Assembly (NCBI GenBank): GCA_964637725.1
Contig: CAZWXH010000042.1
Coordinates: 1-14,904 of the forward strand
Source: CAZWXH01 sp964637725
GTDB taxonomy: Bacteria; Bacillota_I; Bacilli_A; Erysipelotrichales; Coprobacillaceae
Reading direction: 5' to 3'
DNA length: 14,904 bases
Under the pieces are notes generated by a model. The model was not told where the DNA came from. It did no database searches and saw nothing but the letters and a program-made list of their open reading frames with translations. This document shows, piece after piece, positions 6,923-14,335 of the stretch. The stretch's first letter is position 1. Every line of letters starts with the position of its first letter. Made by a program: the position numbers and the translations under genes.

Positions 6923-8669
6923 ATTTAAATCTTTTTTGCTTTTCATATGTTGTATGAAGTAATTCATGAGCAAGATGAGAATTTGGCTCACCGAGAAAAT
7001 CTTCATATAACTTTATGATTTGTGTGTTCTTATGTGATTTTCTAGCAGGCATAGCACGATCTTCTTGATACAAAGCCATCGCTCTTGTGCTCTTATAGTC
7101 AAAACCACTGTTTCTAATCAACGCATTAACATAAGATTGACCACCACCATTAATACAACCACCAGGACAACCCATTACTTCGATAAAATGATACTTAGAT
7201 TTTCCAGCGCGAATTTCATCTAACAACGGTTTAGCGATTGACATACTATGTGCAACAGCGATATTAACATCTAAGTCACCAATCTTAATAGTTGTTTCTT
7301 TAAGACCTTTTTGTCCTCTAACAACATGATATTCAATTTCGTTAATATCATCATTGGCCAAAACATCAGCAACTGTTCTTAATGCCGCTTCCATAACTCC
7401 ACCACTTGTACCAAATATAACACCAGCACCAGTATACTCACCAAATAAATCTTGATCAAACTCTTCATCTTTTAAATCAACAAAGTTGACACCAAACATT
7501 TTAATAAGCTTACCGAGTTCTCTAGTTGTTAAGACAGCATCTATATCTTTGATACCATCTTTTATCATTTGTGATCTTTCCTTCTCAGCTTTTTTAGCAG
7601 TACAAGGCATTATAGAAACTGTATAAATGTCTTTTGGATCAATATCATTGACTTTCGCATAATAAGATTTAATCATTGCCCCTAACATCATATGCGGAGA
7701 TTTACATGATGATAAATGCTCTAAAATATCAGGATATTCCTTTTCGCAATAATTAATCCATCCTGGCGAACATGATGTAATCATTGGAAGTTTTCCACCA
7801 TTTTTTACACGATTAATAAATTCATAGCCTTCTTCCATAATTGTTAAGTCGGCACCGAAATTCGTATCATAAACTTTATCAAAACCTAACAATCTTAAAG
7901 CATGAACCATTTTACCAGTAACTCTAGTTCCAATGGGCATACCAAATTCTTCGCCTAAACTTGCTCTTACTGCTGGTGCAGTTTGAACAATAACATGTTT
8001 ACTTGGATCATTCAATGCTTCAATTACATAATGAACTTCTTCTTTTTCATGTAATGCTCCAACTGGACAGACATTAATACATTGTCCACATTGAATACAT
8101 TCAACATCAGCTAAACTTCTATCAAAAACGGGACCAATAGTTGTTTTAAAACCACGATTCATAAAACCTAAAACACCTAAATCTTGATGTTTTTTACAGG
8201 CTGCAATACAACGTCCACAAAGTACACATTTTGAAGAATCTCTTACCACTCCAGGAGCTACATCATCAAATGTAACTTGTGTTTTTTCACCTTTAAAAGC
8301 ATCTTCACGAACACCTAATTCTTGACATAGTTTTTGAAGTTCGCAGTTTGTATTACGAATACAAGAGAGACAGTCCTTAGAATGATTTGAAACAATTAAT
8401 TCAACAATACGTCTTCTTGCATCAAGTGAACGCATTGAATTTGTTTTAACAACCATTCCTTCGCGTACAGGATAAACACATGCAGTACATAATGTTTTCA
8501 CACCTTCGACTTCAACTTGACAAACTCTACAAGCACCACTTCCTGTATAATCTTTTAAATAACACAAAGTAGGAATATGAATGCCGTTTTCTCTTGCAAC
8601 TTCTAAAATAGTTTTGCCTTCATAAGCCTCAACTTGTCGGTTGTTCATTGTTAATTTTACTTTTCCCAT
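6921..8669 (-). CDS. hydA: [FeFe] hydrogenase catalytic subunit HydA, NAD-linked/bifurcating type
   Basis: Catalytic subunit that reduces protons to H2 (or oxidises H2) at the H-cluster, with HydB and HydC linking it to NAD(H) and ferredoxin. N-terminal [2Fe-2S] domain (Cys36, 47, 50, 61); His-Cys3 [4Fe-4S] site (His96, Cys100, 103, 109); two [4Fe-4S] ferredoxin motifs (Cys148/151/154/158 and Cys191/194/197/201). The H-domain shows L1 TSCSPGW (298-304), L2 MPCTAKKAE (354-362) and L3 EVMGCPGGCINGGGQ (497-511). L1 is notable: the usual form is TSCCPGW, and the second Cys, normally a cluster ligand, is Ser301 here. At 582 residues it has the CpI-like M3 domain layout. AGGTGG lies before the ATG; the gap from hydB is 9 nt. 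Last gene of the operon. Maturases HydEFG are not in the window. Confidence 0.95.
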   Translation of the reverse strand: MGKVKLTMNNRQVEAYEGKTILEVARENGIHIPTLCYLKDYTGSGACRVCQVEVEGVKTLCTACVYPVREGMVVKTNSMRSLDARRRIVELIVSNHSKDCLSCIRNTNCELQKLCQELGVREDAFKGEKTQVTFDDVAPGVVRDSSKCVLCGRCIAACKKHQDLGVLGFMNRGFKTTIGPVFDRSLADVECIQCGQCINVCPVGALHEKEEVHYVIEALNDPSKHVIVQTAPAVRASLGEEFGMPIGTRVTGKMVHALRLLGFDKVYDTNFGADLTIMEEGYEFINRVKNGGKLPMITSCSPGWINYCEKEYPDILEHLSSCKSPHMMLGAMIKSYYAKVNDIDPKDIYTVSIMPCTAKKAEKERSQMIKDGIKDIDAVLTTRELGKLIKMFGVNFVDLKDEEFDQDLFGEYTGAGVIFGTSGGVMEAALRTVADVLANDDINEIEYHVVRGQKGLKETTIKIGDLDVNIAVAHSMSIAKPLLDEIRAGKSKYHFIEVMGCPGGCINGGGQSYVNALIRNSGFDYKSTRAMALYQEDRAMPARKSHKNTQIIKLYEDFLGEPNSHLAHELLHTTYEKQKRFK

Positions 8670-8678
8670 TCATTCCAC

Positions 8679-10472
8679 CTACTTTCTCTCAATAACACTA
8701 AAGTGACATGCTGTTAAACAGTTTCCACATTTAATGCATTTATTTTGATCAATATGATATGTTGTTTTACCAAGTTCTCCAACAATAGCATTCGCTGGAC
8801 ATTGTCGAGAACATAATCCACACTTACGACATTTTGACTCATCAACTTCGTAATGTAACAACGCCTTACAAATACCTGCCGGACATTTTTTATCATTAAT
8901 ATGAGCTAAATATTCATCTTTAAATTGTTCGATAGTTGAAAGCACTGGATTTGGGGCTGTTTGTCCTAGCCCACATAATGCTGTGTCTTTAATAGTATGA
9001 GCAAGCACTGCTAATTCATCTAATGAACCCATTGTCCCTCGACCTTCACAAATATCATTTAATATTTCTAACATACGTTTTGTTCCAATACGACATGGTG
9101 AACATTTTCCACAAGATTCATCAACAATAAAATCCATATAAAATCTTGCTACATCGACCATACAATTATCTTCATCCAATACAATCATACCACCTGATCC
9201 CATCATTGAACCAAGCTTAACCAATTCATCGAATCCGATTTGTGTATCTAATTGTTCTTCTGTTAAACAACCACCTGATGGACCACCTGTTTGAACTGCT
9301 TTAAATTGTTTACGATTAGGACATCCACCACCAATTTCATAAATAACTTCTCTAATAGTTGTTCCCATCGGAACTTCTACAAGACCTGTATTTGTGATTT
9401 TACCACCTAATGCAAATACTTTTGTACCTGAAGATGTTTCAGTACCTATAGATTTAAACCATTCAGATCCTTTTAATAAAATCTGCGCAATATTGGCATA
9501 TGTTTCAACATTATTAATTATTGTTGGTTTTCCCCATACCCCTTTATGAGCAGGGAATGGTGGTTTAGGATTAGGCATACCTCGATCCCCTTCAATAGAT
9601 TGAATCAAAGCTGTTTCTTCACCACACACAAATGCTCCTGCACCTAAACGAATTTCTAGATCAAAATCAAAACCTGAATTAAATATGTTTTTACCTAACA
9701 AATTCATTTCTTTAGCTTGTTTTATAGCATGTTTTAAACGTTCAACCGCAATTGGATATTCTGCACGGATATAAACATAACCATAATTTGCACCAATCGC
9801 AAAGGCTGCTATGGCCATTGCTTCAATAATACAATGCGGATTACCTTCAAGAATAGAACGATCCATAAATGCTCCAGGATCTCCCTCATCAGCATTACAA
9901 ATAACATATTTCTCTTCACTATCTTCATTTAAGGCAAATTGCCATTTAAGACCTGTAGGGAAACCTCCGCCTCCTCTTCCTCTTAAACCACTGTCCTTAA
10001 TAACATCAACAACTTCTTGTGGTTTCATTTCCAAAACCACTTTTCCTAATGCAAAATATCCATCTTTCGCAATATATTCTTGAATATTTTCTGGATCAAT
10101 AACACCACAATTATTTAAAGCTATACGTTTTTGTTTTTCATAAAACTTTGTATGATTAATATCATGGATTTGGTTTGTATCTTGATCTGTTTCATTTAGC
10201 ATTAATCTTTGAACAGGACGTCCTTTGTAAAAATGCTCCATAACAATTTCTTTTACATCTTCAATGTGCACAGTTTTATAAATTATATTATCGGGATAAA
10301 TCGCAACATTTGGTCCTACACCACATAAACCAAGACAACCAGTACGCAATACACTAATTTCTTCATCCAATCCCATTGATTTGATTTCATGTTTAAAAGC
10401 ATTAACTAAATCACCACAATTACCAATGCTACAACCTGTACCAGCACATATTAATACCTGTATTCTTTCCAT
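8679..10472 (-). CDS. hydB: NAD-linked [FeFe] hydrogenase flavoprotein subunit HydB (NuoF-like)
   Basis: FMN- and NAD(H)-binding subunit of the soluble hydrogenase; in characterised HydABC enzymes this subunit is central to electron bifurcation. Domains: thioredoxin-fold [2Fe-2S] ferredoxin (about 1-90; Cys14, Cys19, Cys46, Cys50, with a further Cys9); NuoF core with glycine-rich GLRGRGGGGFPTGLKW (162-177) and NADEGDPGAFMDR (193-205); an N3-type [4Fe-4S] site (Cys454, 457, 460 and Cys500); and a C-terminal 2x[4Fe-4S] ferredoxin (Cys548/551/554/558 and Cys579/582/585/589). Cys530, Cys535 and His540 could hold the zinc described in related subunits. The final cluster reads CH rather than CP. 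Length 597 matches HydB. The start has a perfect AGGAGGTGA, 14 nt after the preceding stop. Confidence 0.95.
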   Translation of the reverse strand: MERIQVLICAGTGCSIGNCGDLVNAFKHEIKSMGLDEEISVLRTGCLGLCGVGPNVAIYPDNIIYKTVHIEDVKEIVMEHFYKGRPVQRLMLNETDQDTNQIHDINHTKFYEKQKRIALNNCGVIDPENIQEYIAKDGYFALGKVVLEMKPQEVVDVIKDSGLRGRGGGGFPTGLKWQFALNEDSEEKYVICNADEGDPGAFMDRSILEGNPHCIIEAMAIAAFAIGANYGYVYIRAEYPIAVERLKHAIKQAKEMNLLGKNIFNSGFDFDLEIRLGAGAFVCGEETALIQSIEGDRGMPNPKPPFPAHKGVWGKPTIINNVETYANIAQILLKGSEWFKSIGTETSSGTKVFALGGKITNTGLVEVPMGTTIREVIYEIGGGCPNRKQFKAVQTGGPSGGCLTEEQLDTQIGFDELVKLGSMMGSGGMIVLDEDNCMVDVARFYMDFIVDESCGKCSPCRIGTKRMLEILNDICEGRGTMGSLDELAVLAHTIKDTALCGLGQTAPNPVLSTIEQFKDEYLAHINDKKCPAGICKALLHYEVDESKCRKCGLCSRQCPANAIVGELGKTTYHIDQNKCIKCGNCLTACHFSVIERK

Positions 10473-10486
10473 TGTTTCACCTCCTC

Positions 10487-10852
10487 TTATTTAAACTTTC
10501 CAACAGTATATTCTTCAACAATTTCGTCATTTTTTAAGTGTTGTTCAATAATTAATTTTGCCTTTGTTGAATCTACTAAGACATATGTTGTCTTGTTATC
10601 ATTTTTATCATAAACTTCAACAATTGGTTCGAACTTACAAATGCCAATACAACCTGTTTGAAGAACCGTTACAGGTATTTTATCTTTGGCAACTTGTTCT
10701 ACAAAAGTATTCAATACCGGTCTTGCTCCAGCCGCGATACCACAAGTCGCCATTCCCACAACAACGCGATACTTTTGATCATCATCCATGCGAATCGTCA
10801 TTTTATTCTGTGCTTCTTCTCTTATCTTTTTTAAGTCCTCTAATGATTTCAT
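10487..10852 (-). CDS. Thioredoxin-fold (2Fe-2S)-ferredoxin-like protein of the hydrogenase operon
   Basis: 121-residue protein of the NuoE/HydB N-terminal-like thioredoxin-fold ferredoxin family, with GMATCGIAAGAR (33-44) and QTGCIGICKFEP (65-76). It has only three cysteines (Cys37, Cys68, Cys72). An all-cysteine [2Fe-2S] site needs four, so it may use another ligand, hold no cluster, or act structurally. Such a gene commonly sits before hydB in clostridial hydrogenase operons, suggesting an electron carrier or assembly partner for HydB. The reading frame extends to 10888, but ATG 10852 overlaps the upstream stop as ATGA and has AAGGAGG (10863-10869) ten nt before it; this start also removes a basic, unconserved-looking leader. 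Confidence 0.85.
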   Translation of the reverse strand: MKSLEDLKKIREEAQNKMTIRMDDDQKYRVVVGMATCGIAAGARPVLNTFVEQVAKDKIPVTVLQTGCIGICKFEPIVEVYDKNDNKTTYVLVDSTKAKLIIEQHLKNDEIVEEYTVGKFK

Positions 10853-11382
10853 TTTCCTAGTCCCTCCTTTATATAATCTTTTAACCACATGATAACCTCT
10901 GGTTCATTTATTTTGACATCACCTAAGATATCTTTCATCTCTTTTGTATTCATTTGAAAAGAGATATCATCACTTTTATAATTAAAATCATAATCAATAC
11001 AATCATCAGCTTGAATTAAAGTAGCTATTGTATCAATTAAATCTCCCATCATGGGAGTATCAATATTATCCTTAAGAAAAATAGCTTTTACTGAAGTTCC
11101 TTTTTTAATTTCAGAGTTTATTTCAAACTTACCACCAGTCAGCTCAGCAATTTGTTTGAACAAAGGAATTCCTAAACCAACACTTCTTGTTGTCCGCGTT
11201 GTATAGAAAGGATCAACGACATGCTTAAGTTGTTCTTTATTCATTCCATCTCCATTATCAATTATTTCAACACTAATCATATTTTCTTTTAAACTATCTA
11301 AAATATGAATTTGAATAAAGGAAGCATGAGCACGAATGGAATTATAAGCAATATCTAAAATATTAAGAGCTATTTCATCCAT
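10849..11382 (-). CDS. GHKL-fold ATP-binding protein (histidine-kinase-like ATPase domain)
   Basis: 177 residues with a stand-alone HATPase domain. N-box LDIAYNS (9-15, Asp10 and Asn14), G1 box DNGDGM (42-47), a DPFYTTR segment (57-63) followed by VGLGIPL (68-74), and GTSV (95-98). There is no dimerisation/phosphoacceptor (HisKA) domain, sensor or membrane span, so by itself it is not a complete sensor kinase. The C-terminal ~65 residues are unassigned. Its place beside PHP, DRTGG and Fe-S genes in a hydrogenase operon suggests a regulatory or assembly job, but the substrate is unknown. GGAGG lies about seven nt upstream of the ATG. The gene overlaps the preceding PHP gene by 8 nt and the following gene by 4 nt (ATGA). 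Confidence 0.85.
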   Translation of the reverse strand: MDEIALNILDIAYNSIRAHASFIQIHILDSLKENMISVEIIDNGDGMNKEQLKHVVDPFYTTRTTRSVGLGIPLFKQIAELTGGKFEINSEIKKGTSVKAIFLKDNIDTPMMGDLIDTIATLIQADDCIDYDFNYKSDDISFQMNTKEMKDILGDVKINEPEVIMWLKDYIKEGLGK

Positions 11383-12070
11383 ATCGTTTCCTCCACAAAT
11401 TATAGAACTCTATTTTATCAATTTCATGAATTGGTTCATTAATTTGTTCTAATTGATGAGCATCGCTATTCATAAACCACATCGTATCATTTAAAAAAGG
11501 ATACTTTTCTATCATTATATTTTTTTGTTCATCATTCTTAACTTCTATACCATCAAAATCCCAATCTTTATCAATTTTAAAATAAATATTCATCACTGAG
11601 AATCTTTCACTCATTACATGTGCTAAAACAGCAATTCCTCCTAATTCATGAATATAATCAATCGTTTCTTTTAATAGGAGATCTAATGATTTAATTAATA
11701 ACCTTGGTTCTTCATCAATGATATGATCTTCTTTATCAAATATATACTGATGACCAAAATAATAGGAATCATTAGGTTCTTCGATCAAATACCTATCCAA
11801 AAACTGTTGTATTGTCTTTAAATTGGTATCTGGTAAGAAATATGCCAGAACATGAACTTCTTCTCTTGTTTGCATTTCAACGCCATACACAAAGTCAATT
11901 TTATTGTGAGCAATCTTTGCTAAATGTTCTAATTGCTTAACAGAATTATGATCACATATAGATATAATATCTAGATTTTTTATATAAGCCATATTGACAA
12001 TATTATTGATTGTCATATCATCTAGACTACAAGGCGATAAAGCCGAATGAATGTGAAGATCATAAAACAT
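11375..12070 (-). CDS. PHP-domain putative phosphoesterase
   Basis: 231 residues of the PHP (polymerase and histidinol phosphatase) metal-dependent hydrolase superfamily. The N-terminus reads MFYDLHIHSALSPCS, with the HxH metal motif (His6, His8). Further candidate metal residues are in ISICDHNS, YGVEMQTREEVHVLAY, VLAHVM and MNSDAHQLE, following the PHP order. Likely hydrolyses a phosphoester; the substrate (small molecule, nucleotide or phosphoprotein) is unknown. A TTG at 12082 in frame adds four residues and overlaps the upstream gene; ATG 12070, one nt after the upstream stop, gives the usual family N-terminus. Neither start has a good ribosome binding site, so translation is probably coupled to the gene before it. 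Confidence 0.87.
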   Translation of the reverse strand: MFYDLHIHSALSPCSLDDMTINNIVNMAYIKNLDIISICDHNSVKQLEHLAKIAHNKIDFVYGVEMQTREEVHVLAYFLPDTNLKTIQQFLDRYLIEEPNDSYYFGHQYIFDKEDHIIDEEPRLLIKSLDLLLKETIDYIHELGGIAVLAHVMSERFSVMNIYFKIDKDWDFDGIEVKNDEQKNIMIEKYPFLNDTMWFMNSDAHQLEQINEPIHEIDKIEFYNLWRKRYG

Positions 12071-12071
12071 C

Positions 12072-12413
12072 TTATAAGCCAATTTGTGAAAACTTTATAG
12101 ATAATGAATAAGCATCTAATGGTGTCGTCAATAAAGGAATATCTAACTCAGTTGCTTTTTTCAAAGTATCTTCTTCTGGTTTCACACCTTCCACAAAGAT
12201 AATTCCTGAAAAATCAAGTAATTGGGCAACTGCAATAACATTCACATGTCGTTGAACAGTTAACCATAAATTATTTTCATCAGCATTTGCCATGACATGA
12301 CTTAATAAATCACCAATATAGACACCACTTATCTCTTTGTCAGTTTTCTCATTTATTAAAGTTAAGATATTTTCTTGACCATTGATTTGATGTATGAGTT
12401 CATTCATTTTCAT
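12072..12413 (-). CDS. DRTGG-domain protein (second copy in the operon)
   Basis: 113-residue stand-alone DRTGG-type domain, recognisable from ISGVYIGDLLSHVMA, LWLTVQRHVNVIAVA and IIFVEGVKPEE, ending in a Gly-Leu-like tail. This domain is otherwise found attached to CBS domains or in phosphotransacetylase and related proteins, where it is thought to bind or sense ligands; here it stands alone, with no catalytic module. The start is ATG 12413, one nt after the preceding stop, with AAGGTG (12420-12425) just upstream; a GTG at 12422 lies inside that site, and ATG 12407 is a possible later start. It is clearly divergent from the other DRTGG gene in this operon, so the two probably have different roles. 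Confidence 0.82.
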   Translation of the reverse strand: MKMNELIHQINGQENILTLINEKTDKEISGVYIGDLLSHVMANADENNLWLTVQRHVNVIAVAQLLDFSGIIFVEGVKPEEDTLKKATELDIPLLTTPLDAYSLSIKFSQIGL

Positions 12414-12414
12414 A

Positions 12415-13581
12415 TTAATCACCTTTTTCTACACGACAAGCAGTTTTATCAACGTGCCCATCAACTATACTTTGTGCTAAACTTCGACAATTCGCAAAAC
12501 CACAAGCCCCACAATCATACTGAGGTAGTGTTTCTAAAATATCATTTACTTTTTTAAACCATGTCATCCGTTCTTGCATAGTCTTCATTTCCGTTATATT
12601 CAAACCTCTTTCAATATAATAATCTTGAAGTTTTAATTCTAACATTTCTAATGAACAATCATTAAGAATGTTTTGAATATTATAAGATCCCTCAAACGGA
12701 TTATTCCATAAGAAATGTCCACCAATGCAACCTTGATAACAGGCATATATTGAAATTAAATCTAAATGTTGAATACGATCAAATTCTATTAAATCTAAAA
12801 TACTCTTTGATTGATTTAAACCTTCTACACTCACTATTGATTGACTTCTATTTCCAAATAAACAAGCCACATTACTCTTCAATCCATATTTATTAATCTG
12901 AAGAAGATATTTATCTTCCGTAATTAAATTATTAATCTTTGGAAACACATGTGAAATACTCATAGCGTAGTCAATATGAGATTGATCATTACCGAATGGT
13001 TCCTTCGCTAATTTCATTTTCCCAACACACTCACAAAGAGAATAAATGGCTAAATCTTTATCTTTTAATCTTTCTCTTATTCTTTTAGCTGCGATTTCCA
13101 CAGGATAGTCATAAGGTAATAAACGATCATAAAGTGTAGGATAGTTTTTCTCAATCAGAAGATTAACTGTAGGACAAAACGAAGTTAACCAAATTCCTTC
13201 TTTTTTTTGACTATCTTCAATGGCCTTTTTATAAAGCGCACCTTCTATATCACTATATTGAATGACTTCTTGAAAACCCAACTTTTTAATAGCGAGACAG
13301 GTTTTTTGATATTCTTCAAAAGATTTACAATCAGATAAAATACTAGTAGGAACTAAAACAACATTATGTGCGTGTAAGTGAAGCGTTTCATTCATATGAA
13401 CACCTTGAACTTTTAATACTCTAGATGGACATTCCTTGATACATACATCACAGTGAATACATTTTTCCTCATCTATATTAACTTGACCATCAACAATAGA
13501 AATCGCATTCATTGGACATACTTGAAGACATTTAATGCAATGATGACATTTTGAATCAAGACATTGAATCATTGATTTCAT
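12415..13581 (-). CDS. Fe-S protein with degenerate [FeFe]-hydrogenase-like domain (HfsB/sensory type)
   Basis: 388 residues: two N-terminal [4Fe-4S] ferredoxin motifs (Cys12/15/18/22 and Cys41/44/47/51), a hydrogenase large-subunit-like domain (about 75-310), and a C-terminal four-cysteine Fe-S domain (Cys357, 360, 365, 382; pattern CxxCxxxxC...C). Degenerate H-cluster motifs are visible: TSFCP (133-137), ECVGK (184-188) and ACYQGCIGG (280-288). Candidate cluster cysteines 136, 185, 281 and 285 match the four ligands of catalytic enzymes in spacing, but the residue equivalent to the proton-relay cysteine is Phe135. It therefore could hold a [4Fe-4S] or modified cluster, yet is unlikely to be an efficient hydrogenase. 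A sensory or electron-transfer role is inferred; no PAS domain is present. Start overlaps the previous gene by 4 nt. Confidence 0.85.
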   Translation of the reverse strand: MKSMIQCLDSKCHHCIKCLQVCPMNAISIVDGQVNIDEEKCIHCDVCIKECPSRVLKVQGVHMNETLHLHAHNVVLVPTSILSDCKSFEEYQKTCLAIKKLGFQEVIQYSDIEGALYKKAIEDSQKKEGIWLTSFCPTVNLLIEKNYPTLYDRLLPYDYPVEIAAKRIRERLKDKDLAIYSLCECVGKMKLAKEPFGNDQSHIDYAMSISHVFPKINNLITEDKYLLQINKYGLKSNVACLFGNRSQSIVSVEGLNQSKSILDLIEFDRIQHLDLISIYACYQGCIGGHFLWNNPFEGSYNIQNILNDCSLEMLELKLQDYYIERGLNITEMKTMQERMTWFKKVNDILETLPQYDCGACGFANCRSLAQSIVDGHVDKTACRVEKGD

Positions 13582-13985
13582 TCAAAACACATTTTCAAGT
13601 GAGTTCCTTCACTTGAAGATTCAATATCAAAAGTTGTTGCACATGTCTTCATATTATCAAGTCCCATCCCTGCTCCAAAACCAAAAGCTCTGGCTTTAGA
13701 TGATGCAGTTGAATATCCAGGTGTCATTGCCAAATCAATATTTAATATACCTGGTCCAATATCATCAAACGACAAACAAACTGTTCCAGTATCTAAAACT
13801 TCAAAGGTAATTGTTCCACCATGAGAATGAATAACCAAGTTAATCTCAGCTTCATAACAAGCAATAGAAATACGTTTTAAAACTTTAGGATCCATACCTA
13901 ATGTCTTTAAAGTTGCTTTTATATCGCGTGATGCATATCCAGCATCATCATAGTTATCTTTGATGACTTCGTATGTTTTTCTCAT
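13578..13985 (-). CDS. RsbW-like ATP-binding protein (anti-sigma-factor-type HATPase)
   Basis: 135 residues of the serine-kinase/anti-sigma branch of the GHKL ATPases. Visible are an N-box EAEIN (45-49), G1 box DDIGPGI (74-80), a flexible STASSKARAFGFG lid (92-104) and G2 box GAGMGLDNMK (104-113). Members such as RsbW and SpoIIAB phosphorylate a serine on an anti-anti-sigma partner and bind a sigma factor, but no STAS-domain partner or sigma factor is encoded here. Its partner may be one of the DRTGG proteins or the Fe-S protein beside it (inference). Starts and ends in ATGA overlaps with its neighbours, so translation is coupled at both ends. Confidence 0.87.
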   Translation of the reverse strand: MRKTYEVIKDNYDDAGYASRDIKATLKTLGMDPKVLKRISIACYEAEINLVIHSHGGTITFEVLDTGTVCLSFDDIGPGILNIDLAMTPGYSTASSKARAFGFGAGMGLDNMKTCATTFDIESSSEGTHLKMCFE

Positions 13986-14335
13986 TTACCTAAACCTTTT
14001 TCATATAAGCGACCACACGCTTGATACATTGTATATTCAGTCTTAAAAACACTAATACCACTCATCTTAGCCCCTTCGATTAAATGTTCATCTATTGGTT
14101 TCCCTCTCACGACAAGGACCACTTGCAAATCAAGAGTACTTGCAGTATTAATGATTTGCATATTTGACAAACCAGTAATAAGCAATTCTCTTTCATCACT
14201 ATCACGCAAATAGCACAATGCATCTGACATTAAATCAGTCCCAAAAGCACCATGAAAATCTATATTATATATGTCTTGATTCGCAGTGTATATTGCTTCG
14301 CCATCAACAATATCAAGAATTTCACTTAATTTCAT
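13982..14335 (-). CDS. DRTGG-domain protein (first copy in the operon)
   Basis: 117 residues covering one DRTGG-type domain: the core is AFGTDLMSDALCYL, LLITGLSNMQIINTAS, and VVLVVRGKPIDEHLIEGA, ending in MYQACGRLYEKGLGK. No CBS, kinase or transferase domain is attached. It lies directly after hydC and before the RsbW-like gene, each junction an ATGA overlap, so equal, coupled expression of the three is likely. A role as ligand or adapter domain for the ATPase is an inference; I know of no established function for stand-alone copies. Confidence 0.83.
   Translation of the reverse strand: MKLSEILDIVDGEAIYTANQDIYNIDFHGAFGTDLMSDALCYLRDSDERELLITGLSNMQIINTASTLDLQVVLVVRGKPIDEHLIEGAKMSGISVFKTEYTMYQACGRLYEKGLGK

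Noticed and set aside
8714..8896. Out-of-frame minus-strand frame of 60 codons inside hydB
   Set aside because: It overlaps the ferredoxin domain of hydB in another frame and has no start signal; it reflects the Cys-rich composition.
9811..10083. Plus-strand reading frame of 90 codons opposite hydB
   Set aside because: It is the antisense of a strongly conserved gene, with no ribosome binding site or family resemblance. The same holds for antisense frames inside parC, parE, the Fe-S gene and the ferredoxin-like gene.
10853..10888. Upstream start for the ferredoxin-like protein
   Set aside because: It would add a basic 12-residue leader deep inside the preceding gene; the ATGA overlap and AAGGAGG spacing favour 10852.
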